A DNA stretch of 64,000 nucleotides from Desulfoluna butyratoxydans. Lineage in GTDB: Bacteria > Desulfobacterota > Desulfobacteria > Desulfobacterales > Desulfolunaceae. Location: contig NZ_CAADHO010000005.1 of the NCBI RefSeq assembly GCF_900699765.1, positions 1-64,000 on the forward strand, in the 5' to 3' direction. Shown piece after piece: positions 35,974-45,524 of this stretch (position 1 is its first letter; each line of letters opens with the position of its first letter). Below the pieces are notes generated by a model. It was not told the origin of the DNA. It made no database searches and saw only the letters and a program-made list of their open reading frames with translations. Both the position numbers and the translations under genes were made by a program.

Positions 35974-37578
35974 ATGACACGTGTCGCCCTCATCGCCCCG
36001 CCCTACCCCCTTGATGAATGCCCCTCGCCCCCCCTGGGGCTCTGCTACGCAGCCGCCGCCTTTGAGTCCGCCGGGGCTGACGTACACCTGCTCGATTACA
36101 TCGTTCGGGAATACACCCCGGAAAAGCTGAGAGACGAACTGACAGCTATTTCGCCCGATATCATCGGCACCTCGTGTGTCACCATGAATTTCAAAGGGGC
36201 GGCAGCCATCCTCACGGAGGCCAGGGCCACCTGCCCGGATGCCGTGATCCTCATGGGAGGACCCCACGCGTCCTTTGATATTGACAACACCCTGGCCACA
36301 TACCCTGCCATCGACGGCATCGTGGTGGGCGAGGCCGAAGAGACACTCCATGAGTTCGCGAAGCTCTTTCACAAAAGGGAGTCATGGAAAACCATTGCCG
36401 GGCTGGCGTTTCGCCATGGTTCGACAATCGTTCGCACCCCGAAGCGGGAGTTCCTCCAAGACCTGGACGCCCTTCCCCTGCCCGCACGCCACCTCCTGCC
36501 CCTGGCCCGCTACAAAGCCCTGGGATTTCCCGTGAGCATCATCACCGGGCGGGGCTGTCCCAACCGGTGCATCTTCTGCCTGGGTCGGAAAATGGTGGGA
36601 TTCCACGTGCGCCAGAGATCCCCTGAGCGTGTGGCCGATGAGATCGAGTCGCTCCTTTCCATGGGCTTTACCACCATCAACATCGCAGACGACCTGTTCA
36701 CGGCCAGCAGAAAACGGGTTTTCGCCTTTTGCCGGGAGATAAAAAAAAGGGGGCTTCGCTTTAACTGGAGCGTTTTCGCACGGGTCAACACCGTGGACGA
36801 AGAGCTGCTCCGCACCATGATGGAGACGGGGTGCACCTCGGTGAGCTTCGGCATCGAATCCGGCAACACCGACATGCTCAAACGGGTAAGAAAAGGCATC
36901 ACCATCACCCAGGCCGAAGAGGCCGCAGCCCTCTGCCGCAAGGTGGGGATCCGGGCCCACGCCTCTTTCATCGCCGGACTACCCGGCGAAACCAGAGAGA
37001 CCCTTAAAGAGAGCGCGGCCTTGAAAGACCGCCTCAAAATCGAGTACGGATTCCACCACCTGGCCCCCTTCCCGGGCACCACGGTGCGGGAGCATATGGC
37101 CGACTACGACCTCACCCTCCACACCGATGACTGGGACCTCTACGATGCAGACCAGGCCATTGTCTCCACCTCCCACCTCACCTCCGCCGAGCTTGACGCC
37201 TTTGTCCAAGAAGACGCAGAACCCATCCACAGGGCCTGGGAGGCAGCCAAAGCCCGGTGCCAAAACGGAACCGCAAGCAAAGACGATGAGATGATGGTGC
37301 TGGGCAACCGGCGCATGCACCTTATTTTCAAACTGCTTCGCCGTGATCTTCTGGATACGCTCAGCCCCCTTCCCGAGGGGCTTAAAAAGGCATTGCACTC
37401 TGCCGCCGAAACCCTTGCAGGCCTCACCGGTGAGACCCCTGACTTCGCGGAATTCACCCTGAAGGATCTCCTTGAAAGGGGGTGGGTTACGTTCCATGCG
37501 GATCATGGCACCGGGCAGTTCGGTTGGGCGAATGAAACACCGTGTCCTGAAATCGGCCACCGGAAAAAGGCGGGGTAA
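35974..37578 (+). CDS. B12-binding radical SAM protein
   Basis: A 534-residue protein of the BchE/oxidative-cyclase-like group. Residues 1-130 form a B12-binding domain (VALIAPPYP, PPLGLCYAAAAFESAGADV, DIIGTSCVTMNFKGAAAIL, ILMGGPHAS, VVGEAEETL). The radical SAM core has CPNRCIFC (C195, C199, C202), INIADDLFTASRKRV, SFGIESGNTDMLKRVRKG and FIAGLPGETRETL. A DxHxxG motif is absent. The C-terminal ~150 residues are helical and unassigned. Start at 35974 is by family alignment; nine codons upstream are also open. Substrate unknown; it is not adjacent to a biosynthetic cluster. Confidence 0.84.
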   Translation: MTRVALIAPPYPLDECPSPPLGLCYAAAAFESAGADVHLLDYIVREYTPEKLRDELTAISPDIIGTSCVTMNFKGAAAILTEARATCPDAVILMGGPHASFDIDNTLATYPAIDGIVVGEAEETLHEFAKLFHKRESWKTIAGLAFRHGSTIVRTPKREFLQDLDALPLPARHLLPLARYKALGFPVSIITGRGCPNRCIFCLGRKMVGFHVRQRSPERVADEIESLLSMGFTTINIADDLFTASRKRVFAFCREIKKRGLRFNWSVFARVNTVDEELLRTMMETGCTSVSFGIESGNTDMLKRVRKGITITQAEEAAALCRKVGIRAHASFIAGLPGETRETLKESAALKDRLKIEYGFHHLAPFPGTTVREHMADYDLTLHTDDWDLYDADQAIVSTSHLTSAELDAFVQEDAEPIHRAWEAAKARCQNGTASKDDEMMVLGNRRMHLIFKLLRRDLLDTLSPLPEGLKKALHSAAETLAGLTGETPDFAEFTLKDLLERGWVTFHADHGTGQFGWANETPCPEIGHRKKAG

Positions 37579-38134
37579 ATGTCTGTAAAAGGGCCTTCAG
37601 ATTTTCAACTTAAAAAACTGGGTCCATGCCACTTTTCTGACAAGTGCAGCCCGTGCCAAAACAGCAGTCGAGTGGACTGCAGAACCCCATGAACGGGGAA
37701 TTACAAGCCTCGGGTTTACCAAGGCACCCTGGGCTGCGTCACATACCCTGTAAACGCCATTGCCGGCCAACAGTCCATCAACGAATTATCATCATAAAAT
37801 ATTTGACACAACAGTATCATTCGGTTATATCTGAAATGTATTCATAATGATTTCAACACCATTCATCTCACCTCGCAACACAGCTCGACGTCTCCCACAC
37901 CTTCCAGTCCACGCTTTTTATAATACCGCAAAACCGTATGTCTCAACCTACCGACACAGAGTTTCACGATAACCTTTCATAAGGTAATGACAGTCTGTGC
38001 TCAACAAGCCCAGACGTAAATCCCCCATCACTTATTATCAATATGGAGGTGGTTCAGTACATAAATGCAACAAAACAACTTTTACTCTGTACCAAACAAG
38101 TATAGCACACTCATACAACGAGTAAGGAGGCATT
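37579..38134. other. Long AT-rich intergenic region
   Basis: About 555 bp with no gene seen. From about 37780 it is distinctly AT-rich, matching the lower GC of the orphan gene that follows. It may mark the left edge of acquired DNA. No integrase or repeat is present. Confidence 0.4.
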
Positions 38135-38608
38135 ATGGAAACAAGGAATATTGGAATCCAAATCACCATGACTGGCCCGACGGACTCTCAAAAAAACTAT
38201 ACGGTTTCCCTGCAAGAAGGCGCCACCTTTACGATCCGCAACGATGAGCCATACTCTGGGGGAGCCTGGGGCGGCGAAGTCGGGACCATAACGATGACAT
38301 CCAGGGGAGCCCCCCTTAATAGTTTCAATGGAATAAGAATCAGCCCCTCCGAAATTTTCTACAATGCCGCCCTGCCCAAAGGGTCAGATGAATCTAAGAT
38401 TGGCCTGAATATCGGAGTTGATGTAGACAAGAGCAAAAACTTTCTCATTTTAAAAGTTTCTGGTGGCCAAGAGAACACGGAACTGGCCGTCTACTCGAAT
38501 TATGGTTCCGGACAGACTCACATTACAGGATATATCGTCCTCCCCCTCACTCAAAACGTCGATGCCCACTCCGTAACTCGTGAAGACATTTTGCAGGCAT
38601 CAAGATAA
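38135..38608 (+). CDS. Orphan beta-rich protein, 157 aa, unknown
   Basis: A 157-residue protein behind a strong AAGGAGG. It has no signal peptide or membrane helix. Alternating hydrophobic residues (IGIQITMTG, TVSLQEGATFTIRND, GEVGTITMTSRG, LNIGVDVDKSKNFLILKVSG, THITGYIVLPL) suggest a beta-sandwich or jelly-roll fold, with many Gly, Ser, Asn and Thr. GC content and codon use (ATT, AAA, TTT, AGT) are lower-GC than in neighbouring genes. It lies alone between AT-rich flanks, suggesting horizontal acquisition. It could be a lectin-like or structural protein, but no family is recognised. Confidence 0.65.
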   Translation: METRNIGIQITMTGPTDSQKNYTVSLQEGATFTIRNDEPYSGGAWGGEVGTITMTSRGAPLNSFNGIRISPSEIFYNAALPKGSDESKIGLNIGVDVDKSKNFLILKVSGGQENTELAVYSNYGSGQTHITGYIVLPLTQNVDAHSVTREDILQASR

Positions 38609-38680
38609 GCCGTATCAGAAAGTGAGCATACCAGATCAGCGCATCAACAAGGCTCAGGCACAAAAAATGTACAAAAAAAT

Positions 38681-38722
38681 GCCGTTGCGCTTTAACCTGA
38701 AAGAGGGGTTAGGCGCAGCGGC
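38681..38722 (-). terminator. Terminator of the YchF-type gene
   Basis: GCCGTTGCGCTTTAACC and GGTTAGGCGCAGCGGC form a long, slightly imperfect stem. On the minus strand it is followed by ATTTTTTT, as expected for the end of the YchF-type gene (stop at 38809). Confidence 0.72.
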
Positions 38723-38808
38723 AAACATCTTTGAAGGTGTCTCACCATGCCGCCTGAGGTATCTTTCTTGTATGTTTTACTGTTGTCCGGCCTCCAACCC
38801 CAATATCG

Positions 38809-39879
38809 TCACACCTTAAAACGGATATTCAGGATATCCCCGTCCTCTACGATGTACTCTTTTCCGTTGAGGTTCATCTTCCCCGCTTTTTTCAAGGCGG
38901 CTTCGTCACCGTATGCCATCAGCTCGTCGTACGTCATCACCTCTGCCCGGATAAACCCGCGCTGAAGGTCCGAATGGATCACCCCGGCGGCCACCGGGGC
39001 CGGGGAGTTTTTCCGCACCAGCCACTGGCGCACCTCGTCTTTGCCCACGGTAAAAAAGGAGATCAGACCAAGGGCCTCCAGGCAGAGCCGGGTCAGGGTC
39101 TCCAAGGCCATGTCGCCGATGCCGAGGTCGTCCATGAACTCCCGTTTCTCCTCCTCGGTATCCAGCATGGCGATCTCAGACTCCACCTTGGCCGAGACCT
39201 GCATGGCCTTCATCTGCCCATCGTTACACCGGGCCGTGACCTCCTCCGGCATGGGGGCCTTGCCGATATCGTCTTCGCCGATGTTCAGGGCCAGCACCAT
39301 CTCCTTGCGCGTGATAAGCGGGTAGCTGCGGGTCAGGGCCTCGTCATCGGTGTCCATGGCCATCATCCGCAAAGGGCGCTCCCCCTCCAGGTGCGTCAGC
39401 ATGCGATGCATCAGGCCCAGCTCCCGCTGCTGGGTCTCATCCTTGATCTTCTTCAGGGATTTTTCCAGGCGTTCCACCCGCTTTTCCACAAAAATCTGGT
39501 CGTGGAGCAAAAGCTCGGCATTGACCATATCCATGTCCCTGACAGGGTCCACGGACCCGTCCACGTGGTAGACGGACTCGTCGTCAAAGGCCCTCACCAC
39601 ATGACAGATGGCATCCACATCGGCGATGTCCCGAAAAATGTCTCCCCTTGCGATGGTCTCGCGTTCCATCTTCGGCAGGAGCATCAGGTCGATGCGTGCC
39701 CTGGCCTCTTTAGCCGGGTCGTACATGGAGACCAGGGCATCGAAGCGTGCATCCAGGATATCGGCGGACCCGGGCACGGCCTTGCTTAGCGGTACCCCCT
39801 CTCGCCTCTGGTTGCCCGTCAATGTCTCAAAAAGGGTCATCTTGCCGCTCTGGGGCAGGCCGACTATACCGATTTTCAT
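38809..39879 (-). CDS. YchF/OBG-type GTPase with altered P-loop
   Basis: A 356-residue protein of the YchF/Ola1 group. It opens MKIGIVGLPQSGKMTLFETLTG, has a central helical region with DAICHVVRAF and a long coiled coil (VEKRVERLEKSLKKI), an NxxE motif (LNIGED) as in YchF, and a C-terminal TGS-like DUF933 domain (LISFFTVGKDEVRQWLV, VIHSDLQRGFIRAEV, YIVEDGDILNIRF). The P-loop reads GLPQSGKM: the Ser/Thr that coordinates magnesium is Met. Canonical YchF has GKS. The second of two ATGs fits the AAGGAGG spacing better. Its start overlaps the upstream pseudouridine synthase gene by about 53 bp. Confidence 0.8.
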   Translation of the reverse strand: MKIGIVGLPQSGKMTLFETLTGNQRREGVPLSKAVPGSADILDARFDALVSMYDPAKEARARIDLMLLPKMERETIARGDIFRDIADVDAICHVVRAFDDESVYHVDGSVDPVRDMDMVNAELLLHDQIFVEKRVERLEKSLKKIKDETQQRELGLMHRMLTHLEGERPLRMMAMDTDDEALTRSYPLITRKEMVLALNIGEDDIGKAPMPEEVTARCNDGQMKAMQVSAKVESEIAMLDTEEEKREFMDDLGIGDMALETLTRLCLEALGLISFFTVGKDEVRQWLVRKNSPAPVAAGVIHSDLQRGFIRAEVMTYDELMAYGDEAALKKAGKMNLNGKEYIVEDGDILNIRFKV

Positions 39880-40708
39880 CATTGCCTCCTTTCAGATCGT
39901 CACCGCAACACGTCTCCGGAACCTCAGCTGCCCAGCCGAAGTCTTCAAAAAGAGCCCTCTCCTGATCCCCCAGCCCGCAGCTTAACGAAAGAAGCCGACC
40001 GTCCACAGGATGGGGAAAGGTTAAGGAAACAGAAAAAAGAAGGAGCCTCCGGCAGGCCAGGTTTTCGCGAAAGAGGCGGTTGTGCCGCCCGTCCCCGTAA
40101 ACCGTATCGCCGACAATGGGGTGAGAGAGGTGGTGAAAGTGCTGCCGGATCTGGTGGTATCTCCCGGTTTCAAGGGCCACCTTTACCAGGCTGTACCGGG
40201 CCGTCTCGTAGCGCCCCACAGGAATGGGGAGTTCCACCGTGGCCAGGCGCCGGTAACGGCTCACCGCAGGTTTCGGGTTTCCCCGGCTGTTTTTCACCGG
40301 ATGGTCCACGATACCCTGTTCCTCGGCATAGCCCCGCACAACGGCAAGGTACTCCTTTTGCACGCGGTGATACCGGAACCCCTCGTTAAGAATGGCGGCC
40401 AGCTCCGGGCTGAAGGCCATGAGCAGCAGGCCCGAGGTGGGACGATCCAAACGGTGGACGGGCCACACCATCTTCCCGGTAAGGCGCCTGAGCTCCCGCA
40501 TGACCGTGGGAGATCGCCTGTCCAGCTTACTTCGGTGCACCAGCATGCCGCAGGGCTTGTTCACCGCCACCACCGCATCGTCCATGTACACAATGTCTGA
40601 CTCGCTCATCAACGGATCGTCATCCACGGGTGCCCCTTTCGCATAGTGCCCCGACCGGGAGAATGCCATTGTCCCGGCTTCCATGTAGAAACCTGTCTGA
40701 TCGTTCAT
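39827..40708 (-). CDS. truC: RluA-family pseudouridine synthase, TruC-like
   Basis: A 293-residue enzyme. Catalytic motif VWPVHRLDRPTSGLLLMA contains the active-site Asp. Others are VNKPCGMLVHRS near the N-terminus, ALETGRYHQIRQHFHHLSHPIVGDTVYGDGRHN and LLLFSVSLTFPHP. The absence of an S4 domain and the substrate loop length match TruC (tRNA pseudouridine 65). The start is uncertain: ATGs exist at 40708 and 40609, with the second at MSESDIVYMDD fitting the family; no clear binding site marks either. The 3' end overlaps the YchF-type gene by about 53 bp, an unusually long overlap. Confidence 0.85.
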   Translation of the reverse strand: MNDQTGFYMEAGTMAFSRSGHYAKGAPVDDDPLMSESDIVYMDDAVVAVNKPCGMLVHRSKLDRRSPTVMRELRRLTGKMVWPVHRLDRPTSGLLLMAFSPELAAILNEGFRYHRVQKEYLAVVRGYAEEQGIVDHPVKNSRGNPKPAVSRYRRLATVELPIPVGRYETARYSLVKVALETGRYHQIRQHFHHLSHPIVGDTVYGDGRHNRLFRENLACRRLLLFSVSLTFPHPVDGRLLSLSCGLGDQERALFEDFGWAAEVPETCCGDDLKGGNDENRYSRPAPERQDDPF

Positions 40709-40829
40709 GGACGAGTCATACCCAAGCCCGCCTGCGGGGTCAACGCCCCATAAATAAAAACGGCGCGCAGCTTAAAGAAAAAGCCGCACGCCGCACGATG
40801 TTCCAACCGGACAAAAAAAACCTGTGGAA

Positions 40830-40850
40830 GGGCCGTTAACCAAACGGCCC
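40830..40850 (-). terminator. Terminator of the coiled-coil gene
   Basis: GGGCCGTT and AACGGCCC form a stem just below the stop at 40855. On the minus strand it is followed, after CTTCCACAGG, by an eight-T run. Confidence 0.6.
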
Positions 40851-40854
40851 CCTT

Positions 40855-41361
40855 CTACTCTTCCACCTCAACCGCCGGCTCTTCTTTTAACAACTCCTTT
40901 GGAAATGCCTTCTCATCCGTGGATGCCACCACCGGTTTTCCGGCTTTGTAGACGCCCCGTCGGATGACCTGAACGTAGCCGAACTTATCCCGGCTGTAGA
41001 TAAACACCATGTTGCGGACTTTTTTCTCGTTAAAACCGGTCCCGTCAATGAGTTCTTTCAGGGTAAACTCCTTGTCCGGGTTACTCTGGAGCAGCTCCAT
41101 CATTTTAAGATAATCTGCTCTGTACGTCCGCTTGGTCGGCTTGTTTTTCTCTTTCGAGGCCGCCGACGCCCCCTTTCGCCGCCCACCTCCAGGCAGTTTT
41201 CTTTCCACCCGGGCAAGCTGGCGACTCAGGATCCTCATCTGGTCTTCAAGCCTGTCTACTTGTCTTTGAAGTTTATTGTAATGAACTCTCGGAACAAAAT
41301 CACCGCGCATGGTTTCAATCACATGCGAAAAAGCGCTTTCAAGATCGTATCCTGCTGCCAT
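40855..41361 (-). CDS. Hypothetical coiled-coil/winged-helix-like protein
   Basis: A 168-residue protein. Residues 25-55 form a coiled coil (YNKLQRQVDRLEDQMRILSRQLARVERKL), residues 56-80 are a basic linker (RRKGASAASKEKNKPTKR), and the rest looks like a winged-helix segment (YLKMMELLQSNPDKEFTLKELIDGTGFNEKKVRNMVFIYSRDKFGYVQVIRRGVYKAG). This suggests a DNA-binding or anti-terminator-like factor. The tail is acidic (EEPAVEVEE). No family is named. It has its own terminator, so it is probably monocistronic. Confidence 0.65.
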   Translation of the reverse strand: MAAGYDLESAFSHVIETMRGDFVPRVHYNKLQRQVDRLEDQMRILSRQLARVERKLPGGGRRKGASAASKEKNKPTKRTYRADYLKMMELLQSNPDKEFTLKELIDGTGFNEKKVRNMVFIYSRDKFGYVQVIRRGVYKAGKPVVASTDEKAFPKELLKEEPAVEVEE

Positions 41362-41898
41362 TGACGAATCTCCAAACCTTTCCCGTTAATAGTTTAACAA
41401 CCCACAGGCAAAGATGATAATTAGAAATCCTAACATGGTCAAGTATTTTATTGCCTAATTCATTTCTCAATAAACATTGAATACCCTTCAACCTGCATGT
41501 TTAACCCATTCATTTATAAAGGATGAAACACATGTCACAATACCTAACGCCATACCACAAGCTTCACATCATTTTTTCTCCCAGGCGTTCAGCAAAGTAT
41601 TAAACCATTTCGAGACAGACGTGAAAATCCGTTGATTTATCACCTCACAGGTTTCACGAGACGCAGGTCATCTCATTCCGAAAAAAGGATAAATCCTTAA
41701 AAATTACTTCATATTGAATAGCTGTTTCGCGAATTTCATCGCAGATCGTTACCCGAAGGCCGGCTGAAGCGAACAAAACGGCCCCGCCCGACGCCATCTA
41801 CTCACCGGCCCCTTGACACCAGCCGCAAAAAAACCCCTTCCGATGACACCGAAGAGGTTTTATAAATCATTGCTTCACACCGCTGAAAAAACACAAGG
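41362..41898. other. AT-rich intergenic region with nadC terminator
   Basis: About 540 bp. The right end carries the nadC terminator; the rest is AT-rich and probably holds the promoter for the 168-residue gene. No small gene or RNA is recognised. Confidence 0.35.
41831..41860 (-). terminator. nadC terminator
   Basis: AAACCCCTTC and GAAGAGGTTT form a 10-bp stem with one mismatch; on the minus strand it ends GGGGTTTTTTTG. It lies 38 bp after the nadC stop. Confidence 0.75.
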
Positions 41899-42723
41899 CT
41901 ACATCCTCATGCTGATATCCACGGAACGGGCCTGGTGGGTCAGCGCGCCCGATGAGACGACATCCACACCGGATTCGGCGTAGGCGCGAAGGTTCTCTTC
42001 GGTGATGTTGCCGGAAACTTCTGTCATGGCCCGTCCGTCCACAAGGGCCACCGCTTTTTTCACGTCTTCCATGGCCATGTTGTCCAGCATGATCACATCT
42101 GCTCCGGCCATCAGGGCCTCCTGCAGCTCGTCAAAATTGGACACCTCCACCTCCACCTTGACCAGGTGGGAAATGGACCGCCGCACCTTTTCCACGGCAG
42201 GCCGGATCCCCCCGGACACAGCGATATGGTTGTCCTTGATCATGACCCCGTCGTAGAGTGCCATGCGGTGATTAAAGGCACCGCCCACGCGGACCGCTTC
42301 CTTTTCAAGCACCCGCCAGCCCGGGGTGGTCTTTCGGGTATCCACCAGTCGGACGGGAAGCCCCTCGACCATCTCGGCGTATCGGCTCACATGGGTGGCG
42401 ATGCCGGAGAGGCGCTGCAGAAAATTGAGTGCTGTGCGCTCGCCTTTCAGAAGAGCCCTTAATGTCCCCTCCACCTTCAGGATCACATCGCCCTTGTCAA
42501 CCCAGCTTCCGTCACCGGCCACCACCTCAACCCGGCAGCGGGGGTCAAGCTCGGTAAAACAGGCCGCTGCCGTGGCGGTTCCGGCCACCAGCAGCCGCTC
42601 TTTGGCCACCAGGACCCCCTGGCCCGTCTCATGCTCCGGGATCAGAAAATCCGTGGTGATATCTCCGGTGCCGATATCCTCGGCAAGGGCCAGTCGAATC
42701 AATTGCTCTGTCATCATGGTCAT
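41899..42723 (-). CDS. nadC: Nicotinate-nucleotide pyrophosphorylase (quinolinate phosphoribosyltransferase)
   Basis: A 274-residue enzyme of de novo NAD synthesis converting quinolinate and PRPP to NaMN. Motifs include LAEDIGTGDITTDF near the N-terminus, NFLQRLSGIATHVSRYAEMV, LVDTRKTTPGWRVLEKEAVRVGGAFNHRM, DGVMIKDNHIAVSGG, VEVEVSNFDELQEAL and DVIMLDNMAMEDVKKAV. The start at 42723 (MTMMTEQL) is preferred; the frame is open further upstream. nadA and nadB are not in the window. It lies downstream of valS on the same strand with 137 bp between them. Confidence 0.95.
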   Translation of the reverse strand: MTMMTEQLIRLALAEDIGTGDITTDFLIPEHETGQGVLVAKERLLVAGTATAAACFTELDPRCRVEVVAGDGSWVDKGDVILKVEGTLRALLKGERTALNFLQRLSGIATHVSRYAEMVEGLPVRLVDTRKTTPGWRVLEKEAVRVGGAFNHRMALYDGVMIKDNHIAVSGGIRPAVEKVRRSISHLVKVEVEVSNFDELQEALMAGADVIMLDNMAMEDVKKAVALVDGRAMTEVSGNITEENLRAYAESGVDVVSSGALTHQARSVDISMRM

Positions 42724-42860
42724 GTTGCTGTCCCTGGTATTATGGCTTTGCGTCGGGCTGCGCATCAAAGGCACACCCCAAGATATAAGGAAGGCGGATG
42801 GATCGAAAAAAGCGGGCCCGGGACGGCATGCGCCCCGGACCCTGTTAGGTCTTGTATGCC

Positions 42861-45524
42861 TTAGTTGCTCTGAACTTCCTTGAGCTTGGCAAGGGTGAAC
42901 TCCAGCTTGCTCAGCTTGTCCTTGGCTTCGTCATGCTGGGTCTGGAACTTGGCAACCACATCTGCGGGAGCCTTGGAGATAAAGCCCTGGTTGTTCAGCT
43001 TGCCTTCGAGACCGGCCACGGCCTTCTCGCTTTTGGCGATGCTCTTTTCCAGACGCTCGATCTCCCGGTCGAAATCCACGACCCCTTCCAGGAACACATA
43101 GACGGCCGCGCCTTCCACAATGGCCGTGCCCACACCCTTGGGACGCTCGCCGGTGAGCTTCACTTCACAGGCCGCCAGGCGGGACAGGGTCATGATGGTG
43201 CTCTTCTCGCGATTCACCAGTGCCGCCATCTCTTCGGTCTCGGCCTGGACTTCCACGGTGAGCTCCAGAGAGGGAGCGATGTTCATCTCGGAACGGATGT
43301 TTCGGAGACCGGAGATCACAGCGATGACGGATTCCATCTCCTTTTCCGCCACGGCATCGGCCCCGTGGGCGGCAAATTCGTCGCATACGGGCCAGGAGGC
43401 CTTCATGATGGACCCTTCGGTTCCGGGAAGCTTGCTGTAGATCTCCTCGGAGACAAAGGGAATGATGGGGTGCAGGAGAATCAGGGTGTCATGGAGAACC
43501 CGATAGAGCACGGAGCGGGTGGACTCCATGGCCGCATCCCCCATCTTCCCGTAAAGGGCGGGCTTGGATGCCTCCAGGTACCAGTCGCAGAAGCTGTGCC
43601 ACACAAAGCTGTAGAGGGCGGCAGCCGCTTCGTTGAACTTGTAGGTATCGATGGCCTCTTCCACCTTGGCCGTGGTCTCGGCGAGTCGTGCGAGGATCCA
43701 GCGATCGGCAAGGCTGATGTTGGCGTAGTCGATCTCGGTATGGGGCTGCTCCAGATGCATGAAGGAGAAGCGCGCCGCGTTCCAGATCTTGTTGATAAAG
43801 TGGCGGTAGCCTTCCACCCGCGCCAGGGACATCTTCACGTCGCGCCCCTGGGCCGCAAAGGCGGTGAGGGTAAAACGGAAGGCATCGGTGCCGTACTCAT
43901 CGCTGACGGTGAGGGGATCGATGACGTTGCCCTTGGACTTGCTCATCTTCTTGCCCTCTTCATCGCGGACCAGGGCGTGGATGTAGACATCCTTAAAGGG
44001 CACCTCGTCCATGAAATGGAGGCCCATCATCATCATGCGCGCCACCCAGAAAAAGAGAATGTCGAAACCGGTCACCAGGGTCGCCGTGGGGTAGAAGGTC
44101 TTGAGAAGATCGGTGTTCTCCGGCCACCCCATGGTGGAGAAGGGCCAGAGGGCTGAGCTGAACCAGGTGTCCAGGACGTCGGAATCCTGAGTCAGTTTGC
44201 TGCTTCCGCAACCGGGGCAGACCGTGGGGTCGGTCTCTTCCACGATGTCCATGCCGCACTCGTCGCAGGTCCAGACCGGGATGCGATGACCCCACCAGAT
44301 CTGGCGGGAGATGCACCAGTCGCGGATGTTGTACATCCACTCGTAGTAAGTCTTGGTCCAGTGCTCCGGGATGATGCGGGTTCGCCCGTCTTCCACGGCG
44401 GCAATGGCTTTCTCCGCCAGGGGCTTGACCTTGACAAACCACTGCTGGGACAGGTTGGGCTCGATGACGGTCTTGCAGCGGTAGCAGTGTCCCACGCTGT
44501 GGGGATGATCCTCGATCTTGACGAGGTATCCCTGCTCCTCCAGAGCCTTGACAGCAGCCTCCCGGCACGCTTCACGGGTGAGGCCTTCAAAGGCACCGGC
44601 GCCGTCATTCATGACGCCCTCGTCGGTCATCACCTTGAGAAATTCAAGGTCGTGCTTTTTGCCCAGCTCAAAGTCGTTGGGGTCGTGGGCGGGGGTGACC
44701 TTAAGGGCACCGGTGCCGAACTCCAGATCAACGTACTCATCACGGATGATGGGAATCTCGCGGTCCGTGAGGGGAAGCTTCACGTGGGTGGCGGTGATCC
44801 CCTTGTAGCGATCGTCCTCGGGGTTCACGGCCACGGCGGTGTCGCCGAACATCGTCTCGGGACGGGTGGTGGCAACGACAAAGTGACCGGAGCCGTCGGC
44901 AAAGGGGTACTTGATATGATAGAGCTTACCCGGCTTATCTTCGTGCTCCACCTCAAGGTCCGCCAGGGCGGTGTTGCAGCGGGGGCACCAGTTGATAATG
45001 TAGTTGCCGCGGTAGATGAGCCCTTTTTTGTAAAGGTCCACAAACACCTTGCGGACGGCCTCGGAGAGCCCATCGTCCATGGTAAAGCGCTGACGGTCCC
45101 AGTCGCAGGATGCACCCATGCGCTTGAGCTGCTTGAAGATGGCGTTGCCGGACTCTTCTTTCCACTTCCAGACTTCGTCGATGAACGCCTCCCGGCCCAC
45201 ATCCTGACGGGTCTTGCCCTCGGCGGCCAGCTTCTTTTCCACGACGTTCTGGGTGGCGATGCCTGCGTGGTCGGTACCGGGCATCCAGAGGACGTTGTCC
45301 CCTTTGAGGCGCCGATAGCGGCAGAGAAGATCCTGCAGGGTGTTGTTCAACGCATGGCCCATGTGGAGCACACCGGTGACGTTGGGGGGAGGGATCACGA
45401 TGGAATAAGGCTTTTTGTCGCTTGTCTCCTCCGCTGAAAAGAGCCCCTGCTCGATCCAGGACGCATAGCAGCGTTTCTCTACTTCATGGGGCTCATACCC
45501 CTTTGCCAGCAATTCTCCACTCAT
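42861..45524 (-). CDS. valS: Valyl-tRNA synthetase
   Basis: An 887-residue class I synthetase. It has PPPNVTGVLHMGHALNNTLQD with the HMGH (HIGH) motif and KMSKSKGNVIDP (KMSKS), a CP1 editing domain (TTRPETMFGDTAVAVNPED) and zinc-binding Cys pairs (CDECGMDIVEETDPTVCPGCG). The C-terminal valine-specific coiled-coil arm ends LSKLEFTLAKLKEVQSN. The ATG at 45524 has GAGG at the right spacing; a TTG two codons earlier is less likely. It attaches valine to tRNA-Val in the cytoplasm. nadC follows. Confidence 0.97.
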   Translation of the reverse strand: MSGELLAKGYEPHEVEKRCYASWIEQGLFSAEETSDKKPYSIVIPPPNVTGVLHMGHALNNTLQDLLCRYRRLKGDNVLWMPGTDHAGIATQNVVEKKLAAEGKTRQDVGREAFIDEVWKWKEESGNAIFKQLKRMGASCDWDRQRFTMDDGLSEAVRKVFVDLYKKGLIYRGNYIINWCPRCNTALADLEVEHEDKPGKLYHIKYPFADGSGHFVVATTRPETMFGDTAVAVNPEDDRYKGITATHVKLPLTDREIPIIRDEYVDLEFGTGALKVTPAHDPNDFELGKKHDLEFLKVMTDEGVMNDGAGAFEGLTREACREAAVKALEEQGYLVKIEDHPHSVGHCYRCKTVIEPNLSQQWFVKVKPLAEKAIAAVEDGRTRIIPEHWTKTYYEWMYNIRDWCISRQIWWGHRIPVWTCDECGMDIVEETDPTVCPGCGSSKLTQDSDVLDTWFSSALWPFSTMGWPENTDLLKTFYPTATLVTGFDILFFWVARMMMMGLHFMDEVPFKDVYIHALVRDEEGKKMSKSKGNVIDPLTVSDEYGTDAFRFTLTAFAAQGRDVKMSLARVEGYRHFINKIWNAARFSFMHLEQPHTEIDYANISLADRWILARLAETTAKVEEAIDTYKFNEAAAALYSFVWHSFCDWYLEASKPALYGKMGDAAMESTRSVLYRVLHDTLILLHPIIPFVSEEIYSKLPGTEGSIMKASWPVCDEFAAHGADAVAEKEMESVIAVISGLRNIRSEMNIAPSLELTVEVQAETEEMAALVNREKSTIMTLSRLAACEVKLTGERPKGVGTAIVEGAAVYVFLEGVVDFDREIERLEKSIAKSEKAVAGLEGKLNNQGFISKAPADVVAKFQTQHDEAKDKLSKLEFTLAKLKEVQSN

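Noticed and set aside
42852..45437. Long plus-strand frames inside valS
   Set aside because: Complement of the valyl-tRNA synthetase coding sequence; compositional artefact.
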